Source: Pampus argenteus
Lineage: Eukaryota; Chordata; Actinopteri; Scombriformes; Stromateidae
NCBI GenBank assembly: GCA_036937835.1
Contig: CM072876.1
Coordinates: forward strand, 12,775,501-12,839,500
DNA: 64,000 bases
Reading direction: 5' to 3'
Position 1 is the stretch's first letter. The number at the start of each line of letters is the position of its first letter. Positions 1 to 12,821 of the stretch are shown here, in pieces. The position numbers and the translations under genes are program-made. The notes beneath the pieces are model-generated. The model saw only the letters and a list, made by a program, of their open reading frames with translations. It was not told the DNA's origin and searched no databases.

Positions 1-950
1 GGAGTGTGAAGGCGGGAGGGGGGGGGGGGGGGGGGGGGGGGTTTGTTGTTGATATATCCATAAAAGTGGCATTCCACAGCTGCCTGCGTTAAGGATCTAC
101 CCCGGGGATTCGCACAATGCTGCAAATGTAATCAACCGAGTCAATGTGCCACCACAGATGCTGCAAACACACTGCTCCAGAAATGACACCCTCCATCCTC
201 ATGCCAGGAACATATCCCCCTTATCGCCCACCTCCCTGGAGCACAGCAGAGGTGAGGCTGTATATGCATGTGCCTGAAAAAAAGATAAGAAAACAAACTG
301 CTAAACCATTTCATTATTATTTTTTTTTCCTGTCACAAATAGCCAGGGAGGTGAACCATTTTTGCTGCGAGACAGTTGCCTGAAATATAAAGAGCATTGA
401 TCCTAGCTCTCTACATAGCAGGCTGAGTTATATTCAATCCCAGTTCAGGGACAATGTCATCTCAGCACTGTATTACAGATGGTCCAGCTGCATGGGCAGA
501 TTTGATATGGGTATTCAGAGACTGACTGGCTAGATGCAGCTGAAAAATGTCTCCATCTGGTGTTACTGCAGTAACTAGTTGACCCAGAAGGCAGTAATGT
601 GCTGTTACATTGCAGATAGCAAATGATAAACACACCAACTATGGAAAAGACTGGGTATGGTTTGAGTTTTTTTTCCAATAATGATACCAATATGTTCAAT
701 ATGCAGTTCAAATTTATAGCCGACATTCTGCAATTACAGATGGTAGTTGGAAGCATTTACCAGGCCGTGAAAGTCTAATGAAAATCTAATAAAAGATGCA
801 ATCAAGTTGCATTTCGGGAGGTGAAGGATGCAGCTTCTGTGAAACTTTGTTTATACAAAAAGTGGTAAAACTCAGGATATCTCGGCCTCAGCAGATTTAA
901 TTTTGACTATTTGTTCCTTTTTGGTTCCGCCTCTTGCCTCCCCCGTCTTT
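1..950. other. Left-edge intergenic DNA, no gene recognised
   Basis: I recognise no conserved protein here. The stretch starts with a run of 24 G (18-41) and continues as ordinary AT-leaning DNA. An open frame of about 70 codons from 64 ends near a GTGAGG donor-like site at 252, but its translation matches no family I know. The cpsf2 transcript should end just inside the right edge. Confidence 0.5.
18..41. repeat. Poly-G run of 24
   Basis: An uninterrupted run of 24 G follows a short G-rich lead-in. Such a run can form G-quadruplexes and is prone to sequencing or assembly length error, so the true length is uncertain. Confidence 0.9.
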
Positions 951-973
951 AGGGAAGTGCAATATTAAATAGC

Positions 974-1400
974 TTTAATGCTGTTTAAAGAGAAGTACCC
1001 GCACAAGAACTTTGTTGAATTAAGCATGAACATCTGAGACAAACCTTTCACAGCAATGCATATTTGAAAAATGTTTAATGAATAAGAGGGAGGAAGCATC
1101 CAGTCTATCCAGTGCATGTGGATGTTACTGTACAGAGGGAGGGGTTTTAGAAATATGAGAACCTCAGGATCATAGAGTCTGTTCACATAGAAAGGTCAGT
1201 CAGAAAGTTATCTGGGGAAAAAAAATTATAAAAAAAGGGGAAAAATGTACACTAATGTTTGCAGTGAAACAGCTGGAGCCGGCCACGGGGCAGAGGTAGC
1301 TTGAGTGTGGTACACTCTTCTCCTCTGGGTAAAGTCCTCGTAAAGGATTGTCTCTGTATTGCCATGGTGTGCTCTGCAGCGTGTCCTGCTGCTGCTGCTG
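974..1400 (-). terminator. cpsf2 3' UTR with ATTAAA poly(A) signals
   Basis: After the TAG at 1403-1401 the transcript runs into about six CAG repeats (down to 1383). No AATAAA was seen on the minus strand in the next 450 bases. The variant ATTAAA occurs at 1079-1074 and 979-974, so the 3' UTR is probably 330-450 nt long. The exact cleavage site cannot be fixed from sequence alone. Confidence 0.5.
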
Positions 1401-4400
1401 CTATACTACAGCGTACTGCTGATACAGCAGCTCCCGGATCTTATAGTAATCATCACACAGGCAGCCTTCCAGGCCGATGCGTCCGGCCTCCGTCTGGACA
1501 AAGACAGCACAAAGATGCACAGGTCATCAGGGTCCTGGTATAACATTCATTAACACTTTGTACAACATGGTTTCAATGGTTAGATGTACAGACCTGTACA
1601 TCACACTGCTGACCTCTAAAATTAAAATGTTCCCTATTCGTTCCTTTATACGTGGGATTAACGTGTCTAATGAAATGAAATGAAAGTTTTCCCAGTTAAT
1701 AGCACACATGCACAGACATACGCGCTCCTTTAACAACAGTCTCAGTGCTCTTTGATTTCATTTTCTGGGTTGCATCTATTTTAAGTTCTTGTCAATTATG
1801 CATTTTGTTGTTGGTATCCTGGGTCACTCCTACTTTTCCCTTCACTTGAGTTGTTAAGTTCTGCTTGTGATTCTTTTTTTTTATGCCTCTGGGTTTGTTT
1901 TTATTTTTATCCTACTTAGGCAGGCTGTATTTGTTTCTCTGTGTTTAATGTCCCATCTTGTGTTAATTGCTGGTGTTCTATTTAATAGTGTGTAAGTTAA
2001 TAAACCCTATTCTCCCAACCATCACAAACCAGGATACTCTTGCTGGTTAAACTATGCAACAGTAAGCCTAGATATGAATTAATATGGAATAAAACCAGAA
2101 GCTCAATATTTTATTTGTATGTTTCTGGTGACAAACAAGCCACTGCCATATGTCTTCTGTGTTGGCCACTTTCCCTATTGAGGGCTGGTGGTGACTTGCA
2201 TTGCAGCGAGTTGATGGATAGCGCGCTCACTGAGCCAGAGGGAAGGACACTCACCCTGCGGACGGCCACCATGTTGTTGCATACCAGCACTCCTCCCACA
2301 AACTCGGCCTGGATGCCCTCTCTCAGCAGGACCTGCTTGAAGTCAGACAGGCGAGGCTCGTTGATGAACACCGACTGATGTCCTGGAATCTGGAGGGAGT
2401 GTGGAAGACAGTTTCTCAAAAGGGCTGCCTGAATTGCTCATATGGCCTTATGGACACACACACACTACCAGAATCATAAAACAACCATCAGGAAAAAGTT
2501 AGTACCAGCTGCAGTTGTCTGCTCTGGGATAAATAAAATCTGCGACTCAGCTTCAGCAAATAGTCCCTGAGCCCTGTCTTTTCTTTGGGCATGAAAATGA
2601 GAGTTTTGATCCACTGGTTCCAAGAAGTCCTCTGCTGCTTGTATTTTTCTCACCAGCTTAAGTAATTTACATGAATGCAAAATAAATGCAAAGAGTATCA
2701 AAATGAGGTTACCTTCCAATATGAGTGGAAAAGTCAGCAACACTTCCACTTAAAGACATCTCTTGATGCTCAATTAAAGCAAAGCAACATCTCTGGCTTT
2801 CTTCCTTCTTTTTATGATGCTATCAGAGTGCCAGACACTTCACTGATACAGTATTATTGGCCAGTATGTCCAGTATTTAACAGCTCAGTAACACAATGTT
2901 ATATGTGTTCCAAAGTGATTATTTCAAGTGCAATGGCTACAAATTTAATTTCCACACATTTCCCCAAATATAAAGCAATAATCATATATCAATGCTGCAA
3001 CATCTCTGCTGGACTGTGAATAATCAGTATATGCTCCCTCCCTCACCTCATGCGTAGGCAGTGGCTCCAGCGTGGGGATGATGTCACTCTCCTCAGACGG
3101 CTCCTTCTCATCCTCTCCAAAAAGGTTCTTTATGGCACGCTGGGCTGCCACCGCTGTGGCGCTATGGTCTATACCAAGATCAGGGGCGATGTCCATGGCC
3201 AGCTCGCCGTCCTCCGCATCGTCTTTCACACCCTCCTCCAGCATTACGCCCGTGTCTACCTTCACCACGCGCATGTCCAGCACGCCGTCAATCCACGCTA
3301 GCTCCGTGTCTTTGGCCTTGCAGAACTGCAGAGAGCTCACCAAGGAGTCTTTCAATCGTACCTTTACCATGAGAAGACAATATAGGGTGAACACATTGGA
3401 CTGTCATGAAAGTCTTTAATGCGTTGGTGTTGAAAATAATCAACCTTGTAGCAGTTAACAAAAGGAAAAATAAAAATGCATATAAAAGACCTGACAATGA
3501 CAGATTCATAAGGTTTCAAAGTAGAATATGTTGTTTATATGACTCTAATAAACACATTTATGGGATGTAATAAGATGTAAAAGATATAAAATGTCATTGT
3601 TTAAACAACAGTTCTGTATAGCCAATCATGAAAGAGGCTACTGAATTCAAATGGAAACCAAGCAGGGCTAGCTGACCTGGTAGATGTGTGTCTCACTGGT
3701 GGCGTCTATAGTCTCCTGCAGTTTCGGTGTGTAGACTTTGATGTCCTTGCTGAAAGCCTTGCAGGACTCGGCCAGGTCCAGGCTGGCTTCTGGTGGCCCA
3801 TGAACAATCACCAGCTGTCTGGGTTTCATCTGATTAATAATCTTCTTTATGGAGTCACCGTCAGAACGACCTTCATAGTCTATATATGTTACTCTGGCTC
3901 TGTCGGGGGAATGAAGACAGAATAAAGATTTTTAATATTGATGATTTGTAGAATATGACTTAATATAGGCAGAGACATAAGAAGTTGGATGACTGAACAT
4001 CCTTTTTCAGCAACACACTCAAACAGTTACATTCATGTCTGGACGCCATCCAGAACAGTGCAACGCTGTACTGTTGGCCACTGATCAGCTCTAACAGGTA
4101 TTTCATAAGGAAGAGGAGAACATTGTATACTGGGAATTTAAACCTGCAGAGTACTAGTCATAAGCTCAATTCTCTTTGACTGCGAGCCAGATGATCACTG
4201 ACCTAATTTCAAGATTTTCTACACTGGAGATGCATTTGGTGGGGACGACAGAGAGGTCCTGGTCCATGGGCTCATCACCGTTGGTCAACCCAGAGTCCAA
4301 TTTGCTTTTTTCCTCCTCTGTGGCTTGTAGTTCGGGAACAAGAAACTCTTCTAGCCTGTAAAATAACATGACGGTTAATGACAATGGCTGCTAATTCACA

Positions 4401-7400
4401 TAGATATAGATTCTCTGTGTCTACATCCATCTCTTTGTAATCCAATGTTTTCATGGATCAATATTGCAGCACCTGATGATTTCCCCATACTCGTCCCATT
4501 TGATTCTCTCCTCGTGTGTGGGGAACATCGGGTAAGACTTTTTGGCTTGTTTGAAGAAACTGCCTTTACGGCTCCCCTCGCCCTTCATCATCAAGTCGTG
4601 ATGTTTGGTTTTCACGGCAGCAGGTTGATCCAGGTCATCGTCCATATCGCTCTCCTCACTGGAGTCCACATCCACCCTGCAAGTGCATCAAAATAAACAT
4701 TAACTGTGTCCATATTTTAACACAGTTTTGGTCAGTTTCGGACTATAAATGTTGCTGCATGACTCTGGTCCTATTTACAGTTTTTTTATTTACATAAACT
4801 GTTTTCAATGTGCAATCTCGGTCACAATTTGCATTTTTGTTGACCAATCATGTTGTAGTCACAATCACTTGCTGTTTTAGCTATTTACAGGCTATAAAAT
4901 GATATACATCAAGCGCATTAAGCATGCAAACATAAGCATCAGCAAGAAGAAACATGTACCCCTTAAGCACCCAGTCAACTTGTGTGCATCTCTTACTCTT
5001 TTGCTTGTTCAAGTTTTTTAGCCGCTTCTTTCTTCATTTTATCACTTTCAAGGTAATCTTCCAGCTCCTTGCCTTCGAGCTTCACTCTTTTCCTCACCTG
5101 TCATAATGAGAAGAGTGAAAGATGGATATGGGGGCAAATGATGGAATAACACATTTTATTGTTTCCTCAGCTACATCTGAATGTGAGAGACAGCAGCTTC
5201 CCAAGGGGCAAAATGCTGCATGAAGAGATTAATCTACCCTCTTTGTCATAGTAAATCAGTATCATGACTGCTAGTGTCACCTCCAGATCCAGCATCTTCT
5301 CTCCGGGGTTGTCAATGAGGTAGCGGGCCAGGGTTCCAGGTGTAGTGCGGTAGGTCAGGATGATGGAGTTTTTGGTGTCTTGGCACCACTGGATAAAGAG
5401 TTCTCTAGAAAAGCCAGATTCGAGGTCAGGCTGGCTGCACAGCACCACCTTGGGGCTGGGCACCCGGGACAGGTCGGCCAAACTGTGGCACAGGGTCAAG
5501 TGACGGAACTGGAAGGGGTTGTTTCTCTTGTCCTCAAAACACCTCATGAGTTTGTCACTCATCCACTCCACCTACACACAGCGGGTTAAAATTGTGACTT
5601 GTAATGGTATGACAGTCCATCTTTAAAAGGACTATGACATTATATTTTTTTTTTAAATTGACACAAAAGCAATAGTACAAACATTTCCCAAGTGTGAATC
5701 TCTGTTATTGATACCTGGGACTTGGAGAACTCCACCACATTGTAGCTGACGTTGTTAAGCAGGGCAAGTGGGTAAGTGCCCAGTCCAGCATCCTTTGTCC
5801 TCCAAATCTGGTCCAGGAGCTGAGCCAGCTCCAACACGCGCCCAGCTGTATCCACAGCGATAAGGACATTACCATCACCACGAAGAGTCTCCATTACATT
5901 GGCTTTGAGAGAAAAGAAAAATAAGATGCATTATTCACCCATTATATTACATTTCTCAGTATTACAGAAATAGAAGGAGGTCTGAGATGAATTTAAAATA
6001 AATATTAGGTGTCATAACTTGCAGTACAGTTCATTCCATGACCAACAAAGGTACAAAGGATCTAAAATATCAGTCACAATTTTACCTTTTTTCACACAAT
6101 ATAAAACAAAACACATTCTGACAGAGAGGACTGAGAATATGGTCCTTTGATTTTCACTTGTTATGGTAGAATAAAGTCAGGCACATCACAATTAGAAGGC
6201 ACACATCTTAAACCATTTGTCTCTTCTAATGATATATTTTTCTTATTTTAATGAATACTTTAATATGTAATTTCATTACTCTTAACGTAGAACCCTGTGA
6301 AGATTACTTACTAAGGAGCTGCTCATCCCTTTGTTTGCGACGTGGCTGTACATATGTAGCATTGAAGGAGTCTGTAATAAGTAAGGATGGGCGACTGATG
6401 CTCTCCATCGTGCAGCCGTTCAAGTGGCTAGAATTGAAGAACAGAAAAAAACAGCATGAACCCACAGTCTAACTAAAAATAATATTCTATTTAATATGCA
6501 CGTTTGCTTTGTTCTCACATCTCTCTCTTGTGGTTGAAGTCCACAGCATAAACAATCTCCTCCTCCCCATCCTTCACAATTTTCCAAATAGTCCCTCCGA
6601 TCATGTGACCAGCTGGGAGCGGTGTAATTGAAAGACCATGTCCTTTCCCTGTGGCGGTACAAAACATGATATAAAAAAAAACAAAACACTAATGTGCCTG
6701 TGATACATAAACAAGAATAACTCCTGACTATAACTCACCTTTCAGATTGACAATCTGAGAGTATTTCAATTGCTGGATTTTGTCAAATGCACAATCCACA
6801 TCATCAAGGGTGAAGAGTGTGAAATCTTCACTGTTGTTTCGAGACTAAGTGAAAAAAAAAGGACATAATAAAATAGTAACTTTGCATGCATACACCTACA
6901 CAACACTAGGAACATGCACCTATCAAATTTTCAAGCCACTGTTATTGTAGGTAAAAATATGATACAGTATTATAATGGAAAATCATCAAAGTTGCCTGTA
7001 ATCTGATTATTAGAGCTAAAATATAGTTAAATTACTTTGGATTTTATTCACTGAACAGTGGTCTGTATATTGCTGATCTCACTAAATGTTCAGTGTGTTC
7101 ACTGCGAATTTAATAAAGAAAGTCATGTCCAGAGTAGCTAAAGCTGGAAAGACAAGAGCCTGGTCCTCTGCATGTTTCATTAAAGTATGTAGTGAAAGCA
7201 GTATACCAGCACATCTCCACACAGCATTTTCTTACCTGATATAGATCATACATGAACATTTGCCCCATCTTGTAGACAGGTATTGTGGCATATATAGTGC
7301 AATTTAGGCCCATTTTCCCCACAGCATATGGCAGGGCTCCCAGGTGTAATGGGTCAGGATGGGAGAGAAGCACAGCATCAACCTGATGAACATACCTGGG

Positions 7401-7642
7401 GAAAGGAGGAGGGGCATAATGAACATCACACATTATTTTTTTTCATTTGACAGAACAGTGGGGATGTGATCAGAAGAAGGATACCATAATTACCGTTTCA
7501 TAGCATCAATAATGTCCATTGAGAAGTTCTCATCCCAGCCACAGTCCAGGAGGAAGCGGAATTCATCCACCTGCAGCAGGTAACAGAGGGCCGACTCCTC
7601 CTGGACCCCGGACACAGCCGTCAGCTTGATAATGGACGTCAT
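1401..7642 (-). CDS. cpsf2: Cleavage and polyadenylation specificity factor subunit 2 (CPSF100)
   Basis: Subunit of the nuclear CPSF complex in pre-mRNA and histone mRNA 3'-end processing, partner of the CPSF73 endonuclease. Coding exons in transcript order: 7642-7494, 7395-7236, 6844-6739, 6648-6519, 6427-6312, 5902-5715, 5571-5281, 5097-4997, 4676-4473, 4355-4203, 3899-3677, 3361-3047, 2389-2255, 1493-1401. All junctions are GT-AG with matching phases, giving 787 aa against about 782 in human. It begins MTSIIKLT and ends QQYAVV. The metallo-beta-lactamase domain is N-terminal and beta-CASP follows. At residues 62-67 it reads HPDPLH rather than the HxHxDH metal motif of active nucleases, as expected for this catalytically dead paralogue. 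A charged stretch rich in K, E, D and S (about residues 380-440) interrupts beta-CASP. The ATG exon starts at 7660 after an AG acceptor, so an upstream non-coding exon exists; good donors lie at 8034/8033 and 7948/7947. Divergent from ndufb1. Confidence 0.97.
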
Positions 7643-7939
7643 TATCTTCAGTTGTCAGGCTGCAAATACAATTTAGATTGTATTTAAGTACAATTTAATT
7701 AAACTACTATACGTGAAACCATCCCAGTAAACAATATGTGCGATGACCGCACACACAAAAAACTCAAATGTTACAGTTCAAGAAAACAAAGGAAACTTCC
7801 TGTGCTGTCTAAAGAGTAAAATATAATGATATAATGTCATATACGTTCGGCTCGTGAAATATGGCGCTTTCTAATTAAGCATTGTGTAAATTAAAAGTAA
7901 ACACAATTGGTTGCTAGCTCGCACAATCAAATACGTAAG

Positions 7940-8446
7940 AAAATTACCCGGCAAAGTCTATTTAGCATGCTAGCTACATTTTAGCATACGGATTTAAGTT
8001 GCTTGAATCGACAAAAGGAACGCACAAACATACCGATAAACATGAGACAGTATAAATGTATGCCTGTCGGGAACAGAAACACAAGTGGATATTCTTATAT
8101 TTCCAATATTAAGACATTTTGGCTAGCGTTTATGAACGCACACTTGACGAGCAGCATCATGTGTGAAAGGGCGAAGGAGCGTACCAAGTATGGCGGTGTC
8201 AATACAAAATAATTTTATATGAAATCACTAAATTCTAATTTTATCCTACTAGAATAATTATGATATTACTTTAACATAATAAACATACACTTTGTAAGTT
8301 ATGTTGTATCAAATTAAAGGGGGAATTACACTAATTATTTTTTTTATTGTTCAAGTGACCGCGTCACCTTTGCCCACTTGGTAGAGTCCAATGTCCTCTG
8401 CCTGCTGAGTGAAGAGCTGAAGGCCACGGTTTGGTGTAAACAAAAG
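7940..8446. promoter_or_regulatory. Divergent promoter region of cpsf2 and ndufb1
   Basis: The start codons of cpsf2 (minus) and ndufb1 (plus) lie 1.7 kb apart, and both coding starts are preceded by splice acceptors. Both first exons should therefore sit in this interval. A donor CAAAAG/GTAATT at 8446/8447 is the likely end of ndufb1 non-coding exon 1. On the minus strand, TATCG/GTATGT at 8034 or GCCGG/GTAATT at 7948 would end cpsf2 exon 1. GTGAC-CGC-GTCAC at 8355-8367 has perfect 5-bp inverted arms. ATGGCGG at 8192 resembles a YY1-type promoter motif. No TATA box is obvious. Transcription start sites are inferred. Confidence 0.55.
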
Positions 8447-9340
8447 GTAATTTTTTAAATATTTCAGCGTTATTTCTGCTTGTTGGCTGCTTGTAAACAC
8501 TATAAAACGTCTACTATGGTAAACATACAGTTCGTTTGTTATGCCCAGAAACAGTTTCCAAAGGAAAACTGACACTTATTGCTAACTCTAGCTTGCTAAT
8601 TGATTAGCCAGCCGGGTGCTGCAGTCTCTGGTGCGATTAGTTGGTAGCTGAAAAGCAAGCAAGATAGCTATATTTTCAGGGTTTTAGCACCACTTGTTGG
8701 GTAGTTAGAATATCAGTACATTGCAATTGATGAAATAACAACTGCGGTATTTATGGTTTTCAAGTGAGCGTTGTGTTACAGTAGCTGTTGATTCAAATAT
8801 GTGTAAGAAATGGACGTTGAGGTTTAGAAATGACACTCATCTTGCACTAATTAGGTCAAAGCTCGGCATGACAACATTTAAATGTCTAAGGTGTAATCTT
8901 GCATTATTCTTATGGTATTATATAATGTTAAGTTAGTTAAAAGATGTCCACATGCTATAAATAAGGTTATGAGGTGCGTTATCACTCGTGATTTGTCAGG
9001 TGTAGTTTTAGTTAGACTGTTAATTAACCAGCTCTGGTTTACTTTTTTCAACAAATAAGCAGTAACATATATACTTTATTGCCTTGCAATATGTAAGCTC
9101 ATGCATGTATTCTTAACCATACAATGGTTACACTGGTGTGTTATGGTTGTGATAACCAGATCTGCACTGCAGCAATACCATTATCTTACTTGATGTGTTC
9201 ACGTTTAGATGAAACTGCAATTTATTATATCTATTTTAAGTGTGGAAAATGTATATGTGATAGCATCTGTCCCCTTTTAAATGTGAATGTTATACTAGAG
9301 AATAAAATAAATGCATCTTCTGCTTACATTTGTAGGAACC

Positions 9341-9691
9341 ATGGTTAACTTTGTAGCATTTGCACGTGATCACTGGGTGAACATATTGGTGCCCATGGGT
9401 TTTGTGATTGGATGGTACCTTGACAAACAACAGGACCAGAAGCTGACAGCTTTCAGGAACAAAAGTGCTTTATATAGCAGGTAAGCTTCAAGTCAATAAA
9501 TGATCTGTTAAGTCATGTGAAGATGTTTCCTACTGTATACGCACATATTAGACTTGGAAATTACTATGCATTTAGTGTATGGGTGCTTAAATCCGCAAGA
9601 CTAGGACATTTGTCACATCAGAATCTTACCCCCTTTGACTTCTCTCCTCCGTAGGGAGCTGAAGCCTGGTGAGGAGATGACCTGGAAGTAA
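9341..9691 (+). CDS. ndufb1: NADH:ubiquinone oxidoreductase subunit B1 (MNLL)
   Basis: Single-pass accessory subunit of the membrane arm of mitochondrial complex I. Coding exons 9341-9480 and 9655-9691 join in phase to give 58 aa, the same length as the mammalian protein. An acceptor (TGTAG) at 9335 lies five bases before the ATG. The protein starts MVNFVAFARDHW and ends EEMTWK. Residues about 12-27 form the hydrophobic membrane segment, followed by a charged matrix or intermembrane tail with the conserved LTAFRNKS block. There is no cleavable presequence, as usual for this family. It is too short and too split to show as a long reading frame. It diverges from cpsf2, the same neighbour as on human chromosome 14q32, which supports the call. 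Confidence 0.96.
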
Positions 9692-9797
9692 ACAAACCAG
9701 CCCCTGTCATCTGTGGTGTGAATGCGTGATGGGTGCTCTTCAAATTAGAATATTTAAGAAGACTCCCTTTACCTGTTTGTGAGTTGTATAATTCAGT

Positions 9798-9803
9798 AAT
9801 AAA
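9798..9803 (+). terminator. ndufb1 poly(A) signal AATAAA
   Basis: A canonical AATAAA lies 107 bases after the ndufb1 stop and is followed by a GT-rich stretch near 9825-9845. Cleavage is expected around 9820. Confidence 0.8.
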
Positions 9804-9877
9804 TAATGTCCTTTCTCATCAAAATCAGTTGGTACTTGTTGGTGATTTTGCATAACAAATAATTAAAAAAAAACATG

Positions 9878-9883
9878 TTTATT
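9878..9883 (-). terminator. riox1 poly(A) signal AATAAA (minus strand)
   Basis: TTTATT on the plus strand gives AATAAA in the riox1 sense, about 180 bases after its stop codon. Cleavage should fall near 9855-9865, a few tens of bases from the opposing ndufb1 end. Confidence 0.75.
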
Positions 9884-10060
9884 TGATGCTGAACATTCAG
9901 AAAGAAGAAAATTCATAAATGACTTAACTAGCATGACCATTACAGTAGAGCCAATGAAGACAGCTTGATACAAGAAGTGTTTAGCATTAAAGATCTTATT
10001 TTGTATGAAGACAATTTAAATCCATTCACACAGTCAGCGCGACTGAAAAATGTGTGGTCA

Positions 10061-12778
10061 CTACAGAGGTTCTGCAGTGTGGATAATCCCCTTCTCAAAA
10101 AGCAGCTCAGCCAAAGAGATCTGGTGGAAAAAGGGCAGCATATGAGAAAACACTCAAACCACTAATTTTATGAACACACAGGCTTCAATGTGAGTCATTT
10201 AGAATAAGAAAGTGTGGATGTTAGAGTTAAAAAAAAAAACATACCCGGTCCTCTGCAAAATCACATGGGAAGCTTCCTACACTCACAAATTTGGGATATG
10301 AATTAATAAGGAACTCCATTGCATCTGTATGCTGAAAGGAAAAACAATTATTAAGTGGTGACTACATTATTAGGACACTCAGTACAGAACACATGATCTG
10401 TGCAGATCTTTGCATCTCTACCTCTGGCTTTATTTCGAAGCTCTTGAGCTCCTCTTTGTGGAAAACTCTGGAGTTGTCTGTTGTGTAGTAAAGATGAACA
10501 GCGTCTCCATCGCTGCATAACCTGAAAGGAAAGCAAGCTTATGAGCTAAAAAGAAGTTTTTACATTTGTTTTTATGGATCATTAAAGCCATTGTTCGCTC
10601 AAAATAATTATGCTCCCCATTTTGTATAGTTCATTTCAGAGCTTGGTGTGCATGTGCCGAGTTGCATTACCTGGCGCAGCCAGCACGGAGGACTCTGACT
10701 TGGGTCTGACTTGTGATGTGTGCATCTACATCCTTAGTCTTCCCACACTCCCACCTAGCAGGTGCTCCTTGAACACTGCTGGCCAATTCCTCTGTAGAGG
10801 AGGGCATTAATACATTACATCACACACACAAGTATTTTATATCTCAGAGCTGGGATCAGTGCATGCTCAAATTCTACTTAAATAATTCAAAGTGTAATTC
10901 CTAACCCTGCTGTATCATCATATACCTGGAGTGAGCATGGGAGGCAGGCAGTCATGGAGGAAGTTTCTGGCTTTCTGATCCACAGCAGCATCTATCGGGG
11001 CGTAATTTGTAAGCTTCTTCATCAGGTCCTCTATTTTTGAGAAGAACTTTGTCCTGCGTGGATCATCCTATGCAAGGGAGAGTTTGATTATTAGTGGGTA
11101 AATGTTAAGGATGGTTGGTAATGGTGGTAAGAAGTGACAAGTAAATACAAAAATAATGAATCAATTACCTTGTCAGAATTCTGTACTCCCATGTATGTCA
11201 GGTAATCCAGAGGTAAGCCCTGTCTGAACTCCACACTCTCCTCCATTGCTATTTCCAGTGCTGCTGGAACCACCTGCAAAAAGGAAGATGTTTAGAAAAT
11301 ATAACCCAGATGTTCATCTACTACAGTTATTATCAACTATCTAATATGTTCTTTTGTGCTTATTTTTTAACATAATGATATTTAAGGTTATTGTACTTGC
11401 AGACATCTCGGTTCTGTAGTTGGTTACATTGCACATCCTGCACATTACCAATTAGTAACACAGTGGAGGTGTTACTGAATTATTTTCTCCTTAGATCTTA
11501 AAATGTGTTCTCATTTTCACTGATTATTAAACCATGTGCGTTACCACTGCTCAACCAGAAAAAAAACATCTTCATTCCTTAAAAAAAACTGTAGTTGCAG
11601 CAGATGCAAACATAATGCATTATTTTATATGCACCAATGTATTTTTCATGGAATGCATTTTGCAAATGTAAAGGCTTTTATAAATCAGCTGTAAGTGAAA
11701 TCACTGTTACTTTATATTAATCACATTACTTGTAATGCTTATTCAGTACATTTCTGATATAAGAAAGGACTAATGTACCCATGTCCTGATGATACCTGTT
11801 GTTGTTCCGATTAAAGTATTTTGCCTTCATCAGACTGTATTTACCTTGTGGAGCAGATCTCCCCAGCTGTTCTTCTGGTAAGAGGAGATGGTGATGTGCA
11901 GAGAGTGGGTGTCTGGGAGGCAGTCGCCCTGGTGGATGAATCCTCTGGGAAAGTAGAGGACATCACCTGCTTCTAGCACTACTTCCAGGATGGGATTCCC
12001 AATCTCTGCCTGATCAAAGTTTGCTGGAGGGGAAATTAAAAGGTTAATCACATTTGTCCCTTTCTCTGTGTAGCTAAATTAACTATAAACCTGTTTCTGA
12101 TCAAACTGAGACAAACTGTTCTCACTACAAAAAAGAATTTGTTTTTTGTTTTTTTACTCACGACTTGAAAGCACAGGCAAGACCTCGTCATCTGTCCTAA
12201 AAAAACAAAAAAAACAAAACAACTTCACAATGTGTTTCTCTGAATCAGTCAATTATTAAACTAGGACCAGTGTGCATCAGACATAAAGTACATGCTTCAT
12301 CCTGGATCTGTGGATTTAACTTAATCCTCGCTGTATCTCACCTGGGGTTGTACACTCTCCAATGTTTCTTTCCCTCCAGCTGAACCACAAATGCCTCAAT
12401 GTCGTCATAATGTGGAGCAAATCCTTGTGTTCCAGGAGGTGTCAGGTATCTGATTGAATACAACATTCATTTGATACATAAAACAATAACTGCCACATCA
12501 TACATCAAGATTCCCAGCAACTACTTTTGTTCCAGATACTTACACATTGGCTCCTGCCATGCTGCCAAACTGCTCTTGAAGGATGGACAGTACGTTCCAC
12601 ACTGTGGAGGAGAAAGTCTGCGGATTCAGCAAGCGGAGGGAGCAGCCACTCTAGGATATGGACATAATGGTGAAGGTTACTAATCTTGTGTGAAGAGTGC
12701 TGCACAGGTGGTGTAATGCTGCAGTTAATGCACTGAACACAACACGCCTTTTAGATTGCAGCACAGAAAATATTAAAT

Positions 12779-12821
<43 letters not shown>

